A stretch of DNA of 64,000 nt from Humulus lupulus (lineage: Eukaryota > Streptophyta > Magnoliopsida > Rosales > Cannabaceae): NCBI RefSeq assembly GCF_963169125.1, contig NC_084795.1, forward strand, positions 191,926,214 to 191,990,213, read 5' to 3'. Below the pieces are notes generated by a model, which saw only the letters and a program-made list of their open reading frames with translations, was not told the DNA's origin and searched no databases. Shown here piece by piece: positions 11,292-24,084 of this stretch; positions within the stretch are counted from its first letter, which is position 1, and each line of letters begins with the position of its first letter. A program made the translations under genes and the position numbers.

Positions 11292-11511
11292 GATGTAATA
11301 GTTACAAAAAAAACACTTATCACTAAGCACAATGTAGCTCTATGGGCACAGACAGTTAGCTTACCCTGAGTCCCGAGCTGACAACCCAAGGTGATCCCGA
11401 GCACGATTCCTAATCACGAGTCTTAGTCGTAAAATTTAGTCACAGCGTAATAATAAATAGTCATCATGGCCTAAATCAATTAGAAGCTTCAGAATAATAT
11501 ACTAGTCTCGG

Positions 11512-13757
11512 TGTAGCGTCCCAAATTTTCTAATAAGGCTTAGGGTCTTGATTAGCGTGCTGAGAGGGCAACAATTGATTTAATTACGTTAATATAAGAA
11601 TTTGATGAATTTGCGATTAGAAATGTTTAGGTGAATTAAATATGCATGTGGGACCCATTTGGCTATTAGTGGCATATTTGTAATTTTAGCTCGTTGAGGG
11701 CATAAATGCAATATTTGTGTATATTATGATTGATACCACGAGTGAGTGGTGATACATTTATGATGCACGATCTGAGATGGTCCTAGGGAGTAGTTTAGCT
11801 ATATAGTCACAACGGGGTCGAATACTCGGCTCGGGAGGAGCCTAGGGGTATTTTGGGAACGTAATATGTGTTCGGGATTCATCAAGTAATGGGTAGTAAT
11901 TTAGCAATGATTTGGACATGTCGGGATGAAATGGGGATTTATAGGAACACTCGAGGAACTAGCGGGACTTAGAAATTAACGAGATTGCTCTTATTAGCAC
12001 TTGAGGATTAGGATAAGCTTAAGGGCATTTTAGACTTTTGACTAAGGTTTGATATACAGATGGCTTCAGAAACAACTAGAATTAAGTGAAGGACAAGCAA
12101 CAACTCTCAACTCTTTCTCTCCATCAGTTTTCTCTCTCTCTTTTGGAGGCTTAAGCAAGCTTTGGGAATTCAAATGGTTGAGACTGTGGATTTGAGGCTG
12201 AAGTTTGAGAAAAATTGAAGTTAGGTCAAGGTCGAATCTTGTACAGAGGGAATTCTGCTATGATTAGAGGTTTGCATGAGAGTTCAATTCTAAGTTTGAT
12301 TTTGGGTGTTGATGAGTGTGCGGAGTTGTTTGTGGTTTTGTTGTGATGTTTAGGTTATGTGGAAGGGAAGTCTAGGCTTGATTCTGGGATGAATTGGTGT
12401 CTGGGGTTTGAAATTGGGGTTTAGGCTCGAGGAAAAATGCAGAAAATAGCTAGGATTTCTGGGTTTGGGGGCTCGGGCCGCGGCCCTGTTCTTCAGGCGT
12501 TGCGACCTCTGTGTGTCAAAGAGGCTCGAAAGCCCCTATTTGCCTAGACGTGCGGCGATGCAAGGTATAGCGCGCCGCAGCAAGTGTCCCACAACAAAGA
12601 GACATTTTGCCTCTGACTTGAGCGCGTCGCGGTCCTTAAGGGCTGGGCCATGGCTTAAATGCAAAGTAATTGTTGTGCAAAGGTTTTTAGCTCAGGAACA
12701 CAATGTTAAGGCTCGGGAAGGATTTTACCACCCGGATCGATAGAATCCAAGGTCTCGGAGGTTAGATTTATATTCCAAAGTTATTTATTGGTCTGGAACT
12801 TGATGGATGGTTATTCTGAATGTGTTGTGACTAGGATTTCAACAAGGTCTGGGTTAGGGAGCTGTGCTCGGGATTGTAGTGCTCAGATAGCTCGGGACAC
12901 AGGGAAGGAAATTGTTGTACCCGTAGAGCAGGGTGTGGCCCCATTGTTTGTTTAACTGGGCGTAGCCCTATTGTTTGTATTTCAGGGTGTAGCCCTAATG
13001 ATTTTATTGCACGACATGGCCCTAATGTTTATATTCTATATGTGTTTAAATATTTGTTGATATTGTATTATCTAATGCATACTTATGAGTCAACGGCGAA
13101 GGCCGGGAACAGCGAAGGTCGAGAATGGCAGGAAGATGAATACAACAAGGGGCCGGGATGGCATTGAGTCACTGAGTGCAGGCAGTTAGGGCAAGACCCT
13201 CCTACGGTGCTAGAGTCACCCTCTCTATGAAGACCACAAACCCAGGGCCTAGTTATTGCCTGGGACGGCGCTGGCCGCTATATGTTAGCCAGTTGGTTGT
13301 TTGTAATATATTGTGGATTGTCATATATAAGTTACAGGATTTGTGTTGAGTTTTCTTGCTGGGCTTCAGCTCATGGGTGCTCTATGGTGCAGGTAATGAC
13401 ATGGGAAAGGTCGACCAACCATGAGTACGGAGAGCGTGGAGCAACGGGTACATGTTCAGCATAATTGGCTGCCACGACCAGGGTGATTTTAAGAAAATGC
13501 ATTGTACTGAGATTCGTTTTGTTGCCTAGGTCAACCTTGGTTGTAATTTTGAGTTGTAAAGTATTTTCTAAATAATATTTTGGGATCCCAAATGTATAAC
13601 TCTTTACTATTTCAATGAATGACTATATTTTATACTTAATGTCTTTAAACAACTTTTATTTCAGTTTAGTTACACTTTTAACATAAAACCTCGATTAGCG
13701 AGCTAATGACACATTTTTAACTCACATATAACGGCTCTAAGGAAGTAGGGCGTTACA
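11512..13757 (+). mobile_element. S1: solo Tekay-type LTR with target duplication CTCGG
   Basis: It begins TGTAGCGTCCC and ends AGTAGGGCGTTACA, 2246 bp, flanked by CTCGG at 11507-11511 and 13758-13762. No internal region is present, so it arose by LTR-LTR recombination. It shares ordered blocks with the K3 LTR in the same orientation. It holds a GGGCCGCGGCCC palindrome (12475-12486), four 27-bp GGGC/GCCC repeats (12931-13038), a splice-donor-like CAG/GTAATG (13390-13398) and GGGATCCC (13582-13589). Confidence 0.9.
12931..13038. repeat. 27-bp tandem repeat, four copies, in S1
   Basis: Units start at 12931, 12958, 12985 and 13012, exactly 27 bp apart, each with GGGyGTrGCCCyA followed by TTGTTTGTAT-like sequence. 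The GGGC...GCCC part can fold into a small hairpin. Homologous units occur twice in K3 LTRs and five times (29 bp) in S2. Confidence 0.85.
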
Positions 13758-15052
13758 CTCGGGGACCTCGAATTATACTAAACTGGGTAGTAGAGTCCTT
13801 CCCGAGCCCATAAGTTTGGGTTCCAGAGCTTAAAACCCCTCTTGGCCAAAGTTGCCTAGGGGAGCCGCGACTTGCCCCTAAGGGTCGCGGTGCACCTCAC
13901 ACACAGAAAGCTCCCTATCTAGAATTCAATACACAAGTCGCGACTTGCCCCAGAGAGTCATGACACACCTCTAAAACAGAACCTCACCTAGGCCCTGAGT
14001 TCACACAGGGTCGCGACGACCCAAGAACAAGGTTGCGGTGCAACTCTTCGAACCCATATTTTACTATCTTTCCTCAGCCAAAACCTTACTAATTTTTTTC
14101 CCAAACATAACCCAACATCAAAACTCAATCCCAAAAAATTATCAATACAAAAATACCGTGAAAACCCCAGCCCTAAACTCACTCAAAACTCTAACAAAAT
14201 TTCAAAATCAACTTGAGCTCAAGACTCAAGAACACCTCAAAACATAAAGAATTACATGGAAACACGGAGGATTCATAACTTTAGTCTATCAAGTTGCAAA
14301 CGCCAAGCTACCTATGCCCAAGTTCTAACTTCAATCCTTCAAGTTTTAAGCCTTTTCGCCTCAAAATTCCAAAACACCTCAACGCAATGAGATAGAGAGA
14401 GAGAACCAAGAGAATAAGAGAGAGAAAGAACTGGTTGCCTTTGATTTACTCTGTTTTTAAGGTTTTCTACAGCTGACGGAAAGAGTGACTAAGTCACTAC
14501 TTTTGGTACAAAATGACCTAAATGCCCCTATGGCTAAATCTCTCTCTCAAATTCCCTCAAGGGAAATTTCCTCATTTGCCAGATATCTCATTAATCCGCT
14601 AGTGGTCATATAAATTCCCAATTAATCCCGACATACCCAAATAATCGATAAATAATTACTAGTTACACGTTCAACCTCGATTACATGCTACATTCCAAAA
14701 ATACCCCTGGGTTCACCCTGATAAAGTTATTTGATCCCTTTTTGACTATTCCGCTAATCTGCTCCCTAGGACTGCCTCGAAGCACACATCACAAATATAT
14801 CCCCATACCACTGGTGCCTCAATCATAACACATAAACGGGCCAAAATTACAAACATGTCCCAATATACAAAAATGGGCACACATGCATATTTAATACTCA
14901 CAAGATTGCATGTCTAATCACATTACCACACAAATTATTTATATCATATAATCACACGTATAATCCATTAATCGCTCATATAATCCCAATTAGGTCCTCC
15001 AGACACTGTAGTCAAGGGACTCAACCTTAATAAAAAAATTTGGGACGTTACA

Positions 15053-15067
15053 ACTATCACCTCCTTA
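15053..15067 (-). other. K1 polypurine tract
   Basis: Minus strand TAAGGAGGTGATAGT directly precedes the TGTAACGTCC LTR start. The same motif sits before the 3' LTRs of K3, K4 and K5. Confidence 0.8.
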
Positions 15068-16120
15068 TTAAAATTTCATCATCGAAATTTAGTCAAACAT
15101 CTCGAGATACTAATTCTGCAAACGTGACTATAACTCCAGAGTTAGGTCCTTTACCTTGTCATTTCTCTGTAACACCTTCCCAAAAAGGATATTCTTAATC
15201 TGTATGAGTTTATCTCTTTTATCTAGAATTTTCACTGGCTTTTTCTTACACAATAAGTTCACTGAATTTCCAAGTTCTCCTTACCCTATCAGGGGTCGTA
15301 CTCGATAACCCTTTCCTTAACATTGGAACTAGTAACACCTTATGAGCCTCTACACATGTTGGGGTAAGTTTAAATTATAGGCCCCTGGCATAATCCTTAT
15401 TAGGATCTCATAAATATATCAAATCTAGAGTCAAACACCTCTTTCCTTTCCGAACAATCTTATCCTTGTAGTTCATAATACTCGGAAAAATACAAAGTCC
15501 TCAATCTTGAAACTCCACGTTCCCATATTTAGATTTGCAAACTCTTATGCCTTTTTAATAACACAGACACTCCTACGCTAACAATCCTTAATAATTTCAC
15601 CGATCCCCCAAGCCAATTCTAAACCAGGATACTTCCTGTCCCTCTGTTCATTTTCCAGAGTAAGCACTTTCTTGTGCCCTATGTCACAATATCCTACTCA
15701 GTACCACTCTATGACCCTTTTCCAGAACCTAGGAACCTAAGGTCTCAATCTGACACTATCGATTTCAGTGTCCATTGGAGTCATACGAACTGCTTTCATA
15801 CATACTCTCTCAGTTGATATCTCACTCACATAACCATAGTGTGTTAACCCAATAGATCGAGTCACAACTTTTCGCATCCATTAACCTCATCTACCATCTA
15901 AGGTAATCCACCCTAAGGGTCCATAGTTATATTCCTCAATTCTAACTTCAGGATACCTTAGAGCCATAATAGCCCTTCTGGCTTTTGAATATCATCTCTC
16001 CCTTACTAAAAGAATAGGTTGTGCTCCTCTAAGTATACACTTTTAGTCCTTAACACTCATTCAATATTACTGGATAGAACAATTATAAGTGGCAACCTAA
16101 GACTTGCCCCGAATCTCCCT

Positions 16121-16137
16121 CCCCCCCCCCCCCCCCC
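16121..16137. repeat. poly-C run
   Basis: Seventeen consecutive C residues within decayed K1 pol. It may be a true homopolymer expansion or an assembly-sensitive length. Confidence 0.9.
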
Positions 16138-18812
16138 TTCAATGCTAACATCCACCAGATCACTCATCCGATCTGCCTATCTTAACCTATCAACACAAAA
16201 GTGGTAGGATTCATAATCATTCCTAGGAGAACTTGTTTCTATGTTTCACCGTTACTCATAGATGTATAAATGCCAATTATCAATCACAGGTTCCAAAAAA
16301 ATCCAGACATTACTCCACCCTAACCGTGGCTAACCGGCATTATTGTCAACTCGACATCCCATGTAGAACATCTAAGTCACTCTTTCAGTGTATATACGGG
16401 AACACTCAAATCCCTGGCACATCTCACTAATACTCCTTGTTCTAAGCAAGGACAGTGTCCATAGTACCGTCCTCCTCTACCAGTCCTTCACGTGCATATC
16501 TTAATGCCATGTCGTGTTCATCAATCCTATTTCGACCTTTGAGAATCCAGCACACGACAATCAGTTCAGACAAACGTTAGGTTTCTATGTTACTTCAATC
16601 AAGGGTATAACAATCCCCAAAGATGCGTTGAGTAAAATCCAATGTGTCTTACCGATCTCACCGTGCTTCTCACCCCTAAGGTGTTCCTTTAGCAATTTCC
16701 TTATGGTTTCTATCCTATTTACATCATACATGATTCAATCATTTCCCATAACGTGACTTTGAGTATCTTTTTGAGAAATCAGAACTTATCCCTTCTAGAG
16801 CCTTACTCGTAATTCCCGCTTCCTCAGCCTCAGTAGGATCAATACAGGTATTACTCATATTTTGTTCTTAACCGAAAGTAGTCCAAAACACTCGTGATCG
16901 AGCTAGATATGACTAGTCAAAATCATCCTCGTATTCTCTACTTGTTGAATTCATGTGGGTCGTTGAAGCATCGATCAATTCAAGAGCCTTTGCTACTAAC
17001 CCATCACATCATACCTGGAGTGAACGACAATTCTTGAGATGTCTCTTTCCTTGATCCTCAACTAGTAATAACCTTATCGAGGGTCAATTCCTAGGAGAAC
17101 TGTCCTACTTTGGAATCAGGCAAATAAATCCTTCATTCTTGGCAATCAATATATGTTCTTGACAATTACTTGATTTGGCTATCCATATGCAGTACACATC
17201 CTCGCAGACTTGGCCTTCTTCTTGGCAAACAGTGTTGACGTGTCCATCGATGAGATGCTCCGTCTGATCAACCCTCAAATAACCTCTTCAATTGAGCCTT
17301 TACTCCTTCTTCGTGGCTAGTCTCATTCTTCATGATGTTTCTAATAATGATTCTATCCCTGCATGAATTCCATAGCACACTCGATTCCTTGATGCGACAA
17401 TGATCCCTGCGAATCCTTATAGACCTATCAGAATCCTCACTAACCGATCCAGTCTCCCTTTGGTCTAACAGATATAATTCCTAGGGGTACTCACCACAAT
17501 AGCTAGGCATCCCATAATCGCAGTCGGGTCCTTTCCTTTTTAATTCCAGACGTCGCCATTCTCTCTTACAATCTATGGTTATCCCTTATTGGCAAACTAA
17601 TCCACTCATAGGATCATACCGATTTCCTCATATAACCATCTCAATCAATTATTACTGGTAACTTCTACCCATAATACTCTGACCCACTTCATGGAAATTA
17701 CCAACTTTCCCAAGTAGACACAAGGTCTCAAGCCCCATAACTTATAATGGTACAATGTGTACCACATATCTATGCTTCCACTAAGAGATACGTAGCACCA
17801 GATTGAATCAACTCAATATAAAGGTACATGAAATGGAAAGTTGACCTACCGCCTCTAAGGGACTAGCCTTAGGCTCTGATGGCATTGAAACGGACACTCG
17901 AGCTTGGGTAGAGCTATCTATACTCTTTGGTTGTTCCGTCTTTGACATCAGGCAATTCCTCTTGATGTGCCCTACTATTCCACATAGAAAACTTAATTTT
18001 GCTCTGCATTCATTAAGATGACGTCTCCTGCACTTGGCGCATACTAGATAACTTCTCCAAACCTCATCACCATCCTAGCAGCCGCCCTGAATACTATGAT
18101 CCCTTTTGTCATGACCATGAGTAATAGAACTATCAAGGGTCTTTCTTTCTTGGTTACTGGGCCTCTGCCCCTACTTGATCCCCTAAATGGGGATACCATT
18201 GCCTAACCTTCCCACCCAATGATACTCTCACTCTATGTCCCATCTTCTGCATCCTCTATAACAAGGGCCCTCCTTACTGCCCAAGCGTAGGTAACAATCT
18301 CATATACTAGAGCGATCCTAATGCTCTGGCCATCCGAGAGTTCAATCCTCGAATGAATCACCCCTTCTGGGCCACATTCATTGGTACCAAAGCAAAAGTG
18401 AATTTGGCCAATCTATGAAATTCACTGGCATATTGTGTCACTGTCTTACTAACCCAAACCGAGTTCATAAACTCATTGGTATTTGCAATTCAAACCGCGT
18501 CACAGAAGCGCCTCTCGTTGAACCATTGTCTGAATTCCTTCCAACCTATCATGACAACATTCCGGGTCTGGGGTAAACCTTCCCACCACGTTCAAGCATC
18601 CTCCCACAGCATGTACACGACACAGGCCACTCTATCATTGCCTTTCACTCCTAATCATGTCCATCCACTGTTCATCTCTTAACAAGTCAAAACATTCCCT
18701 CGAAAACTGCAGGATGACGCTTCTGGAATCTTTCATACTATAATCCCCATCTATTTCCACCCTCAAGTTGAACCGTAGCTTGTGCCATTATTGCCACATG
18801 CAGAGCAGCATT

Positions 18813-19534
18813 CCTTGACAGAACTATCTGTCCCAACTACCCAATCTCTTTCTCTTGCTTTTCTGATCCTTCTTGCATGCCAACAAACATCTGCTACCAA
18901 TCCTGGGGGTCGATGGAGGACTCTGGCCCAACTACCATCTACAACCCCACCATTAACAAAGCCTAATCCAGTTGATTTTCTTAGATACAAAACCTTCAAA
19001 TCTGTATGTAGCCAATAACCTAAACTAATAGCCTGATATTCTCATCAAGAGTTGTACCATAATCAAGGCCAAACAACACAATAGCCATATAAAAAATGCA
19101 TACTAGAACGCAAGTCAATAATGCTCATGCATCAATCGTCAAGTTTCATTCCCAAAACACATTCTGCAACGTTCCCTGATAGAACCCGCTGTCTCAACAA
19201 CCTAATCTCTTCCTCTTGCTTTTGCAATCTTGCTTGCATGCCAGCGAACATCTGCTGCATATCCCAGGGGGCAGATGGAGGATTTTGGCCCTGACTAACA
19301 TTCGCAACCCTAGTGTTAACAATGCCTAGTCCAGTTGACTACCTTGGATACATAACTTCTGAATATGTCTGCATCCAATGACTTAACCTATCAGACATGA
19401 TGATCATATCTTCAACTATACCATGAGAAGGGCCAAACAACACTTTAGCCATATAAAATATGCATCAATCATCAAGTCTCATTTCCACAAAATACATACA
19501 TATACATCATGCTATCTATTCTAGTAGATAAGGA
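18813..19534. repeat. 361-bp tandem duplication in K1 gag 5' region
   Basis: Matching stretches begin at 18813 (CCTTGACAGAAC) and 19174 (CCCTGATAGAAC) and run on through the coiled-coil codons, the proline-poor linker and the leader. On minus, both encode a MFAGMQARLQKQEEEIRLL-like segment. The copies differ at many sites, so the duplication is old. Confidence 0.7.
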
Positions 19535-19655
19535 AATTTTGATCAATAGTTAAAATAAATATTGCACTTAATGCCAACCAATATCGAGTCGTGCTTGTCT
19601 CTGGCAGCGAGCATATATGTTCGGTAAATCTCCAGGAACCATAAACCTTGGCTCG

Positions 19656-19667
19656 CTCTAATACAAA
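19656..19667 (-). other. K1 primer-binding site (decayed, tRNA-iMet type)
   Basis: Minus strand TTTGTATTAGAGC differs at few positions from TTGGTATCAGAGC, which is intact in K3 and K4. It lies directly inside the LTR edge at 19670. Confidence 0.75.
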
Positions 19668-19669
19668 GT

Positions 19670-20322
19670 TGTAACGCCCTGGTACCCTAAAGCTGTTACC
19701 ATGTGACATTAGCTCGCTAATCGAGGTTTTAGATAAAAAAGTATTATTAAATCAAGAAAAGACTCGTTTAACGAAATTTAAGTATAAAATGGTTTGAACA
19801 TTCATTAAAATTATAAATATGTTACTATGGGATCCCAAAACATTGTTTTAAAATATATTTACAACTCAAAAGTTAGTGTACAGTCGAGCTAAGCGACAAT
19901 GCTAAATGTATATAACAAATTCCTCAAAACAATCCCAGCTGTAGCGGCCAGGTAGGCCAAACATGTGCGCACTGCTCCATACCCTCCAACTCATGGTTGA
20001 TCGACCCTTTCCTTACCCTTACCTACACCACAAAGCACACATGAGCCGAGGCCCAGCAAGAAAAATTCACAACACAACATATAATAATTTATTTTAACAA
20101 ATGTATAAGTAATCAAACACGTCAAATAATCAACAAGTTCCTATCTCAATTCACAACAGCACATCAACGAAAGCATAACAACACAGCAGCACAACAACAC
20201 AACAATGGCCTCTACTAATCAGAGTGCATACCAGGTACAAATCATGATGTTAATTGAGCGGGTGATTACAGTACCCTTAGAGGGTCTCACCTTGACAGCT
20301 TGCATTCAGCATGCTTAATGCT
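19670..20322 (-). repeat. K1 5' LTR, first part (LTR 3' end)
   Basis: Plus strand starts TGTAACGCCCTGG. It contains GGGATCCC (19829-19836) and, on minus, the donor-like TAG/GTAAGG (20017-20025), then breaks off at the K2 insertion. It continues at 38936. Confidence 0.8.
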
Positions 20323-22171
20323 TGTAAAGCCCCGCTAAATTAAAGACCTCGAACCTTTGAAACTACTAAGACATTATCTACTATCTTTTGGATACATACA
20401 TAAATAATAAAACCTTACTATAGAAAATCCAAAAATACGGGATCCCATTGTTTATACGTAAAATCATAAAAAAAAAATTAAACCTTTATTTTAATTGTTC
20501 AAAAACTAAATGCAGAAATCATAAATACATAATAAAAATACTCAAATGTCAAAGTCATCTTCGATCGATCCCATCAGTCCATTCCTTTTGTCCTCACCCA
20601 ATACACATGCCAAAGCCACCTAGGATCTGTCCCTCCTTCAATGTTCATTTACCTGCACAATCAAAATAAAAAGGAATGAGCCTAATACCAGGGAAAAACT
20701 ACTAAAGCTTAACACAAAACATAAGACATGAAACATATAACATAAAAATGGACTACAATATTAATGGCCATTAACTCATTTTCATAGTATGTGATAGAAA
20801 CCACTATAGCCCTCTTGCTACTATTTAGAGGTAGTTTCAGGCATAATATAGTCTACGAAAATGATAAGAATCTCAGGATTTGCTATCTAAGTAACCATAT
20901 TTCCCAAGCAACTAAAAGACATAAAAGCAAGACATACACAAAACACATAGTACATAACTCTAAATTATTTTCCTTACCAAAAACAGGGTCATTGGAGACA
21001 AGTGCAGGCTCGGAAACTCCTAAAATCAAATAGTAAAACAATAAGTTTCCTAAAGAAAAGAGAATGAAAGGAAGATCTAAGCCATCAAGATAAGAACTTA
21101 CCGAAAAACTTATGTTTCAAAGAAATCAAGCTCCTAACAAAAAGACATTATAAGGAGTTATGACTTGAAGTAAAAGAAAATAATAAGAGGAATAGCAGTC
21201 AACTAAACTTGAGGATTAAAAGTACCTTAGATAGCTTAGAGCTTCGATCTATACCTCAATACAAAAATAACACTATATCTTACTTCCCAAGTGTTTATAA
21301 AAGCTTAGATTTTAAATCTTTTAATCCCAAAACCCTAGTGTTTCTCTTTAGAACGAAATTTGCAGCTTGGAGGCTCTAAAAAGTGTTTGAAAGATGATGC
21401 AAATGGCTGAGTGAAGGGTCCTATTTATAGAGTTCAAGGAGTGAAACTAACTCCCTTTAAAAAAGAATAAATAAATGAATAAAAAATGGAATTTTCTACT
21501 CAATAGATGCCCAAAACTTGGTTAAAATCGTTCAATAGTAAGTCCAAGTTGTTGACGGCTATTTCTAGATGTGGATTCCACAGAATTTCAAAATTGGCTG
21601 AAGGAGCCGACATATCGCCCCCTTTAGGTGATATATCGCCTGCCCCATTTTCTCAAGGCTCTGTGGTTTCGTTCATGCGAAGTCAACGTGTTTTCCGTAT
21701 CAACATAAGCGATATATCAGCTCCTAAAGTTTCGATATATCAGCTTACACTGATATGTTAAATAACATTTTTACACATTTGAAACACACTTAATGTTGTT
21801 TAAACCACTTTTACTGAGTAATACGAGATCCTACAATCTAAGGGAAGTATCTAGACTTCATAGATATATCCTTGATTATTTATTCATCTAAAATCCTTAA
21901 ATCCTCAATAAACATACATGTTACAAATGTCACATTCTTAATTATTCTATCTAAACCTTAGGTTATAATAAATAATATTTCTAGGACTAGCTTCAATAAT
22001 TAAACCTTATGATAAAATTAATATTTCTAAACTATAGGATAAACTTATAAAATCCATAACTATTTCTATGAGTTTCCAAATGATTCCCGGCTTGAACCAA
22101 CATCCACGAAAACTAAAATACTACAACATAAGATACTACTTTCTAACTAAGTAAAATTCTAAGGCGCTACA
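20323..22171 (-). repeat. K2 3' LTR
   Basis: Plus strand TGTAAAGCCCC ... GGCGCTACA. It holds several CGATATATCGCC-like palindromes (21608-21755), GGGATCCC (20439-20446) and, on minus, CAG/GTAAAT (20647-20655). Non-coding apart from short chance frames. Confidence 0.9.
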
Positions 22172-22186
22172 ATTCTCCCCTACTCA
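22172..22186 (-). other. K2 polypurine tract
   Basis: Minus strand GAGTAGGGGAGAAT immediately precedes the LTR start TGTAGCGCC. Confidence 0.75.
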
Positions 22187-22194
22187 AAAGAATT

Positions 22195-24084
22195 TGGTCC
22201 TCAAAATTTACTTACCAAATAATTTAGGATATCGTGCTCATATGTCTTCCTCCAATTCCCACGTTGCCCCATGTTCAGTGCCATTACTCCATAAGACCTT
22301 GACTATCGGAATACTCTTTGACCGTAATTCCTTTACCCCTTCTCCAGGATGCGAACTGGTCATTCCTCATAACTTATGTCTTTTTGAACTTCTAACGTAT
22401 CGTACTTGATAATGTGGGATGGGTCTGACACATATCTACGCAACATCGAGAAGTGAAACACATTGTGGTAGTCTACTAGAGCTGGCGGTAGGGCTAATCT
22501 ATACGCTACTGGTCCCACCTTGTCCAATATCTCAAAAGGACCTATGTACCGAGGTCTAAGTTTGCCTTTCTTCCCGAACCACTTAACTCCTTTCATTGGA
22601 GATATTCTCAAGAAGACTTGATATCCGATTTTGAATTCCACATCTCGTCACTTGGCATCTGCATAACTCTTTTGTTGACACTGAGAAGCGAACATACGCT
22701 TTCTAATCAGTTACACAAAGACTTGAGCCTCTATAACAGCCTCAGGTCCAAGAATTTGTCTTTCTTCTACCTCGTCCCAATGTAACAGCGACCGACATTT
22801 CCTTCCATATAGTAGCTCATAGGGCACCGTACCGATTGTTGCTTGGTAACTATTATCGTAGGAGAACTATATAAGTGGAAAATACTTACTCCATTATCCT
22901 CTGATGTCTAGTACACAAGCGCTCAACATATCTTCTAAAATCTGTATGGTGCGCTCAGACTGTCCGTCGGTCTGAGGATGAAATGTCGTACTGAGACTTA
23001 ACTCGGTACCCATTGCTTGCTTCAAGCTTCCTTAAAATCTAGATATGAAGACCAAACCTCTATCAGATTCTATGGCCTTAGGGATTCCATGCAGTCGTAC
23101 AATTTCTCGAACATAAATATCTACGTACTGGTCCGCAGTGTACATAGTCTTGATAGGCAGGAAGTGAGCTGACTTTGTGAGTTTATCCACCACAACCCAA
23201 GCCGAGTCATGTTGCGTACTTGTCCATGATAATCCTGTCACGAAGTCCATGGCTATGTCTTTCCACTTCCATTACGGAATACTAAGAGGTTACAATAAGC
23301 CTGGGGGTCGCAGATGTTCTGCCTTTACTTGCTGGCATATTTGGCATTTGGACATATACTCTGCTACGTCTTTCTTCATTCTTGGCCACCAATATAGTGC
23401 CTTGAGGGTGTGAGTCATCTTGGTAGACCCCAGGTGAACTAAATATGGGGTAGTGTGTGCCTCTTCTAATATCTTTTTCTTAATCCCATGGTCATTCGAC
23501 ATGCATAACCGGCCCTTATATTTCAAGAACCAATGACCTGATATAGATAACTGTGTAGTCTTTCCTTCTTTCACTGCAACCATATGTGATAATAGTGTGT
23601 CATCATGCCTTTTCCCGATCCGTATATCCTCTAGTAAATTGGACAAGATGGACAAGTTAGCCAATTGACCCAATGACTATTTGTATCTCGACATTAATCA
23701 GCTCTTGTTGTAGTAGCTTCTCAATTTCGGATAATGCTGCCAGATTTCCATAACTCTTAAGACTGAATTCATCTGCAACTACATTCTCCTTTCTTGGGTG
23801 GTATAGGATTTTGCAGTCATAGTGCTTTACTAGTTCCAACCACCAGCGCTTCCTCATATTGATCTCCTTTTGTGTAAAGAAATATTTTAAGCTTTTGTGG
23901 TCTGTATAAATCTCACACCGTGCTCGATATAGATAATGGGGCCAGATTTTCAGTGTGAAGACCACCGCTACCAACTCCATATTGTGTGTTGGATAGCGTT
24001 GCTCGTATGCCTTCAGCTGTCTTGAGGCGTAGGCTATCACCTTGTCATTTTGCATTAGCACACAGCCCAAACCTTGCTTGAACG
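22195..24084 (-). pseudogene. K2 RNase H (C part), integrase and chromodomain
   Basis: From the K3 insertion (24084) downward, the minus strand gives the RNase H segment [20 protein letters not shown] and [17 protein letters not shown]. Next is the integrase zinc segment (EEAHTTPYLVHLG ... CQICQQVKAEH, about 23300-23450), then the core with Asp in MDFVTGL, Asp in ESDRG and Glu in QTDGQSERT. The integrase C-terminus reads GPFEILDKVGPVAYRLALPP and is followed by a chromodomain (PVRILEKG ... VKVLWSNGTEHGATWELEEDI). Breaks include a shift near 23660, stops near 22360 and a frameshift inside the chromodomain. The chromodomain is thought to guide integration to heterochromatin. Confidence 0.85.
24080..24084. 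repeat. target site duplication GAACG of K3, left copy
   Basis: Identical to 33223-33227 across the K3 insertion. Confidence 0.95.

Larger units (their letters stand above)
11292..15052 (-). repeat. K1 3' LTR, interrupted by solo LTR S1
   Basis: LTR sequence resumes after S1 at 13763 and ends GGGACGTTACA at 15052 beside the polypurine tract. The part left of S1 starts directly at the CACTA-like end. AAGTCGCGACTT (13935-13946) is a perfect palindrome in the family-specific cluster. The stretch is otherwise non-coding. Confidence 0.75.
15068..19655 (-). pseudogene. K1 gag-pol, heavily decayed
   Basis: Little can be read, but both ends are recognisable on minus. At about 15085-15250 a chromodomain remnant reads PVKILDKRDKL ... 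GKVLQRNDKVK, matching the K3 and K4 chromodomains position by position. At about 17950-18050 the gag knuckle region reads CAKCRRRHLNEC ... CGIVGHIKRNC. At 18800-19540 the gag N-terminal coiled coil is duplicated. Between 15250 and 17900 stops and shifts are so dense that RT and integrase motifs are not legible by eye. Element position (polypurine tract left, primer site right) fixes the orientation. Confidence 0.65.

Noticed and set aside
21608..21755. Bacterial-type operator or restriction-site cluster
   Set aside because: The palindromes lie inside plant LTRs and have counterparts at the same position in other LTRs.
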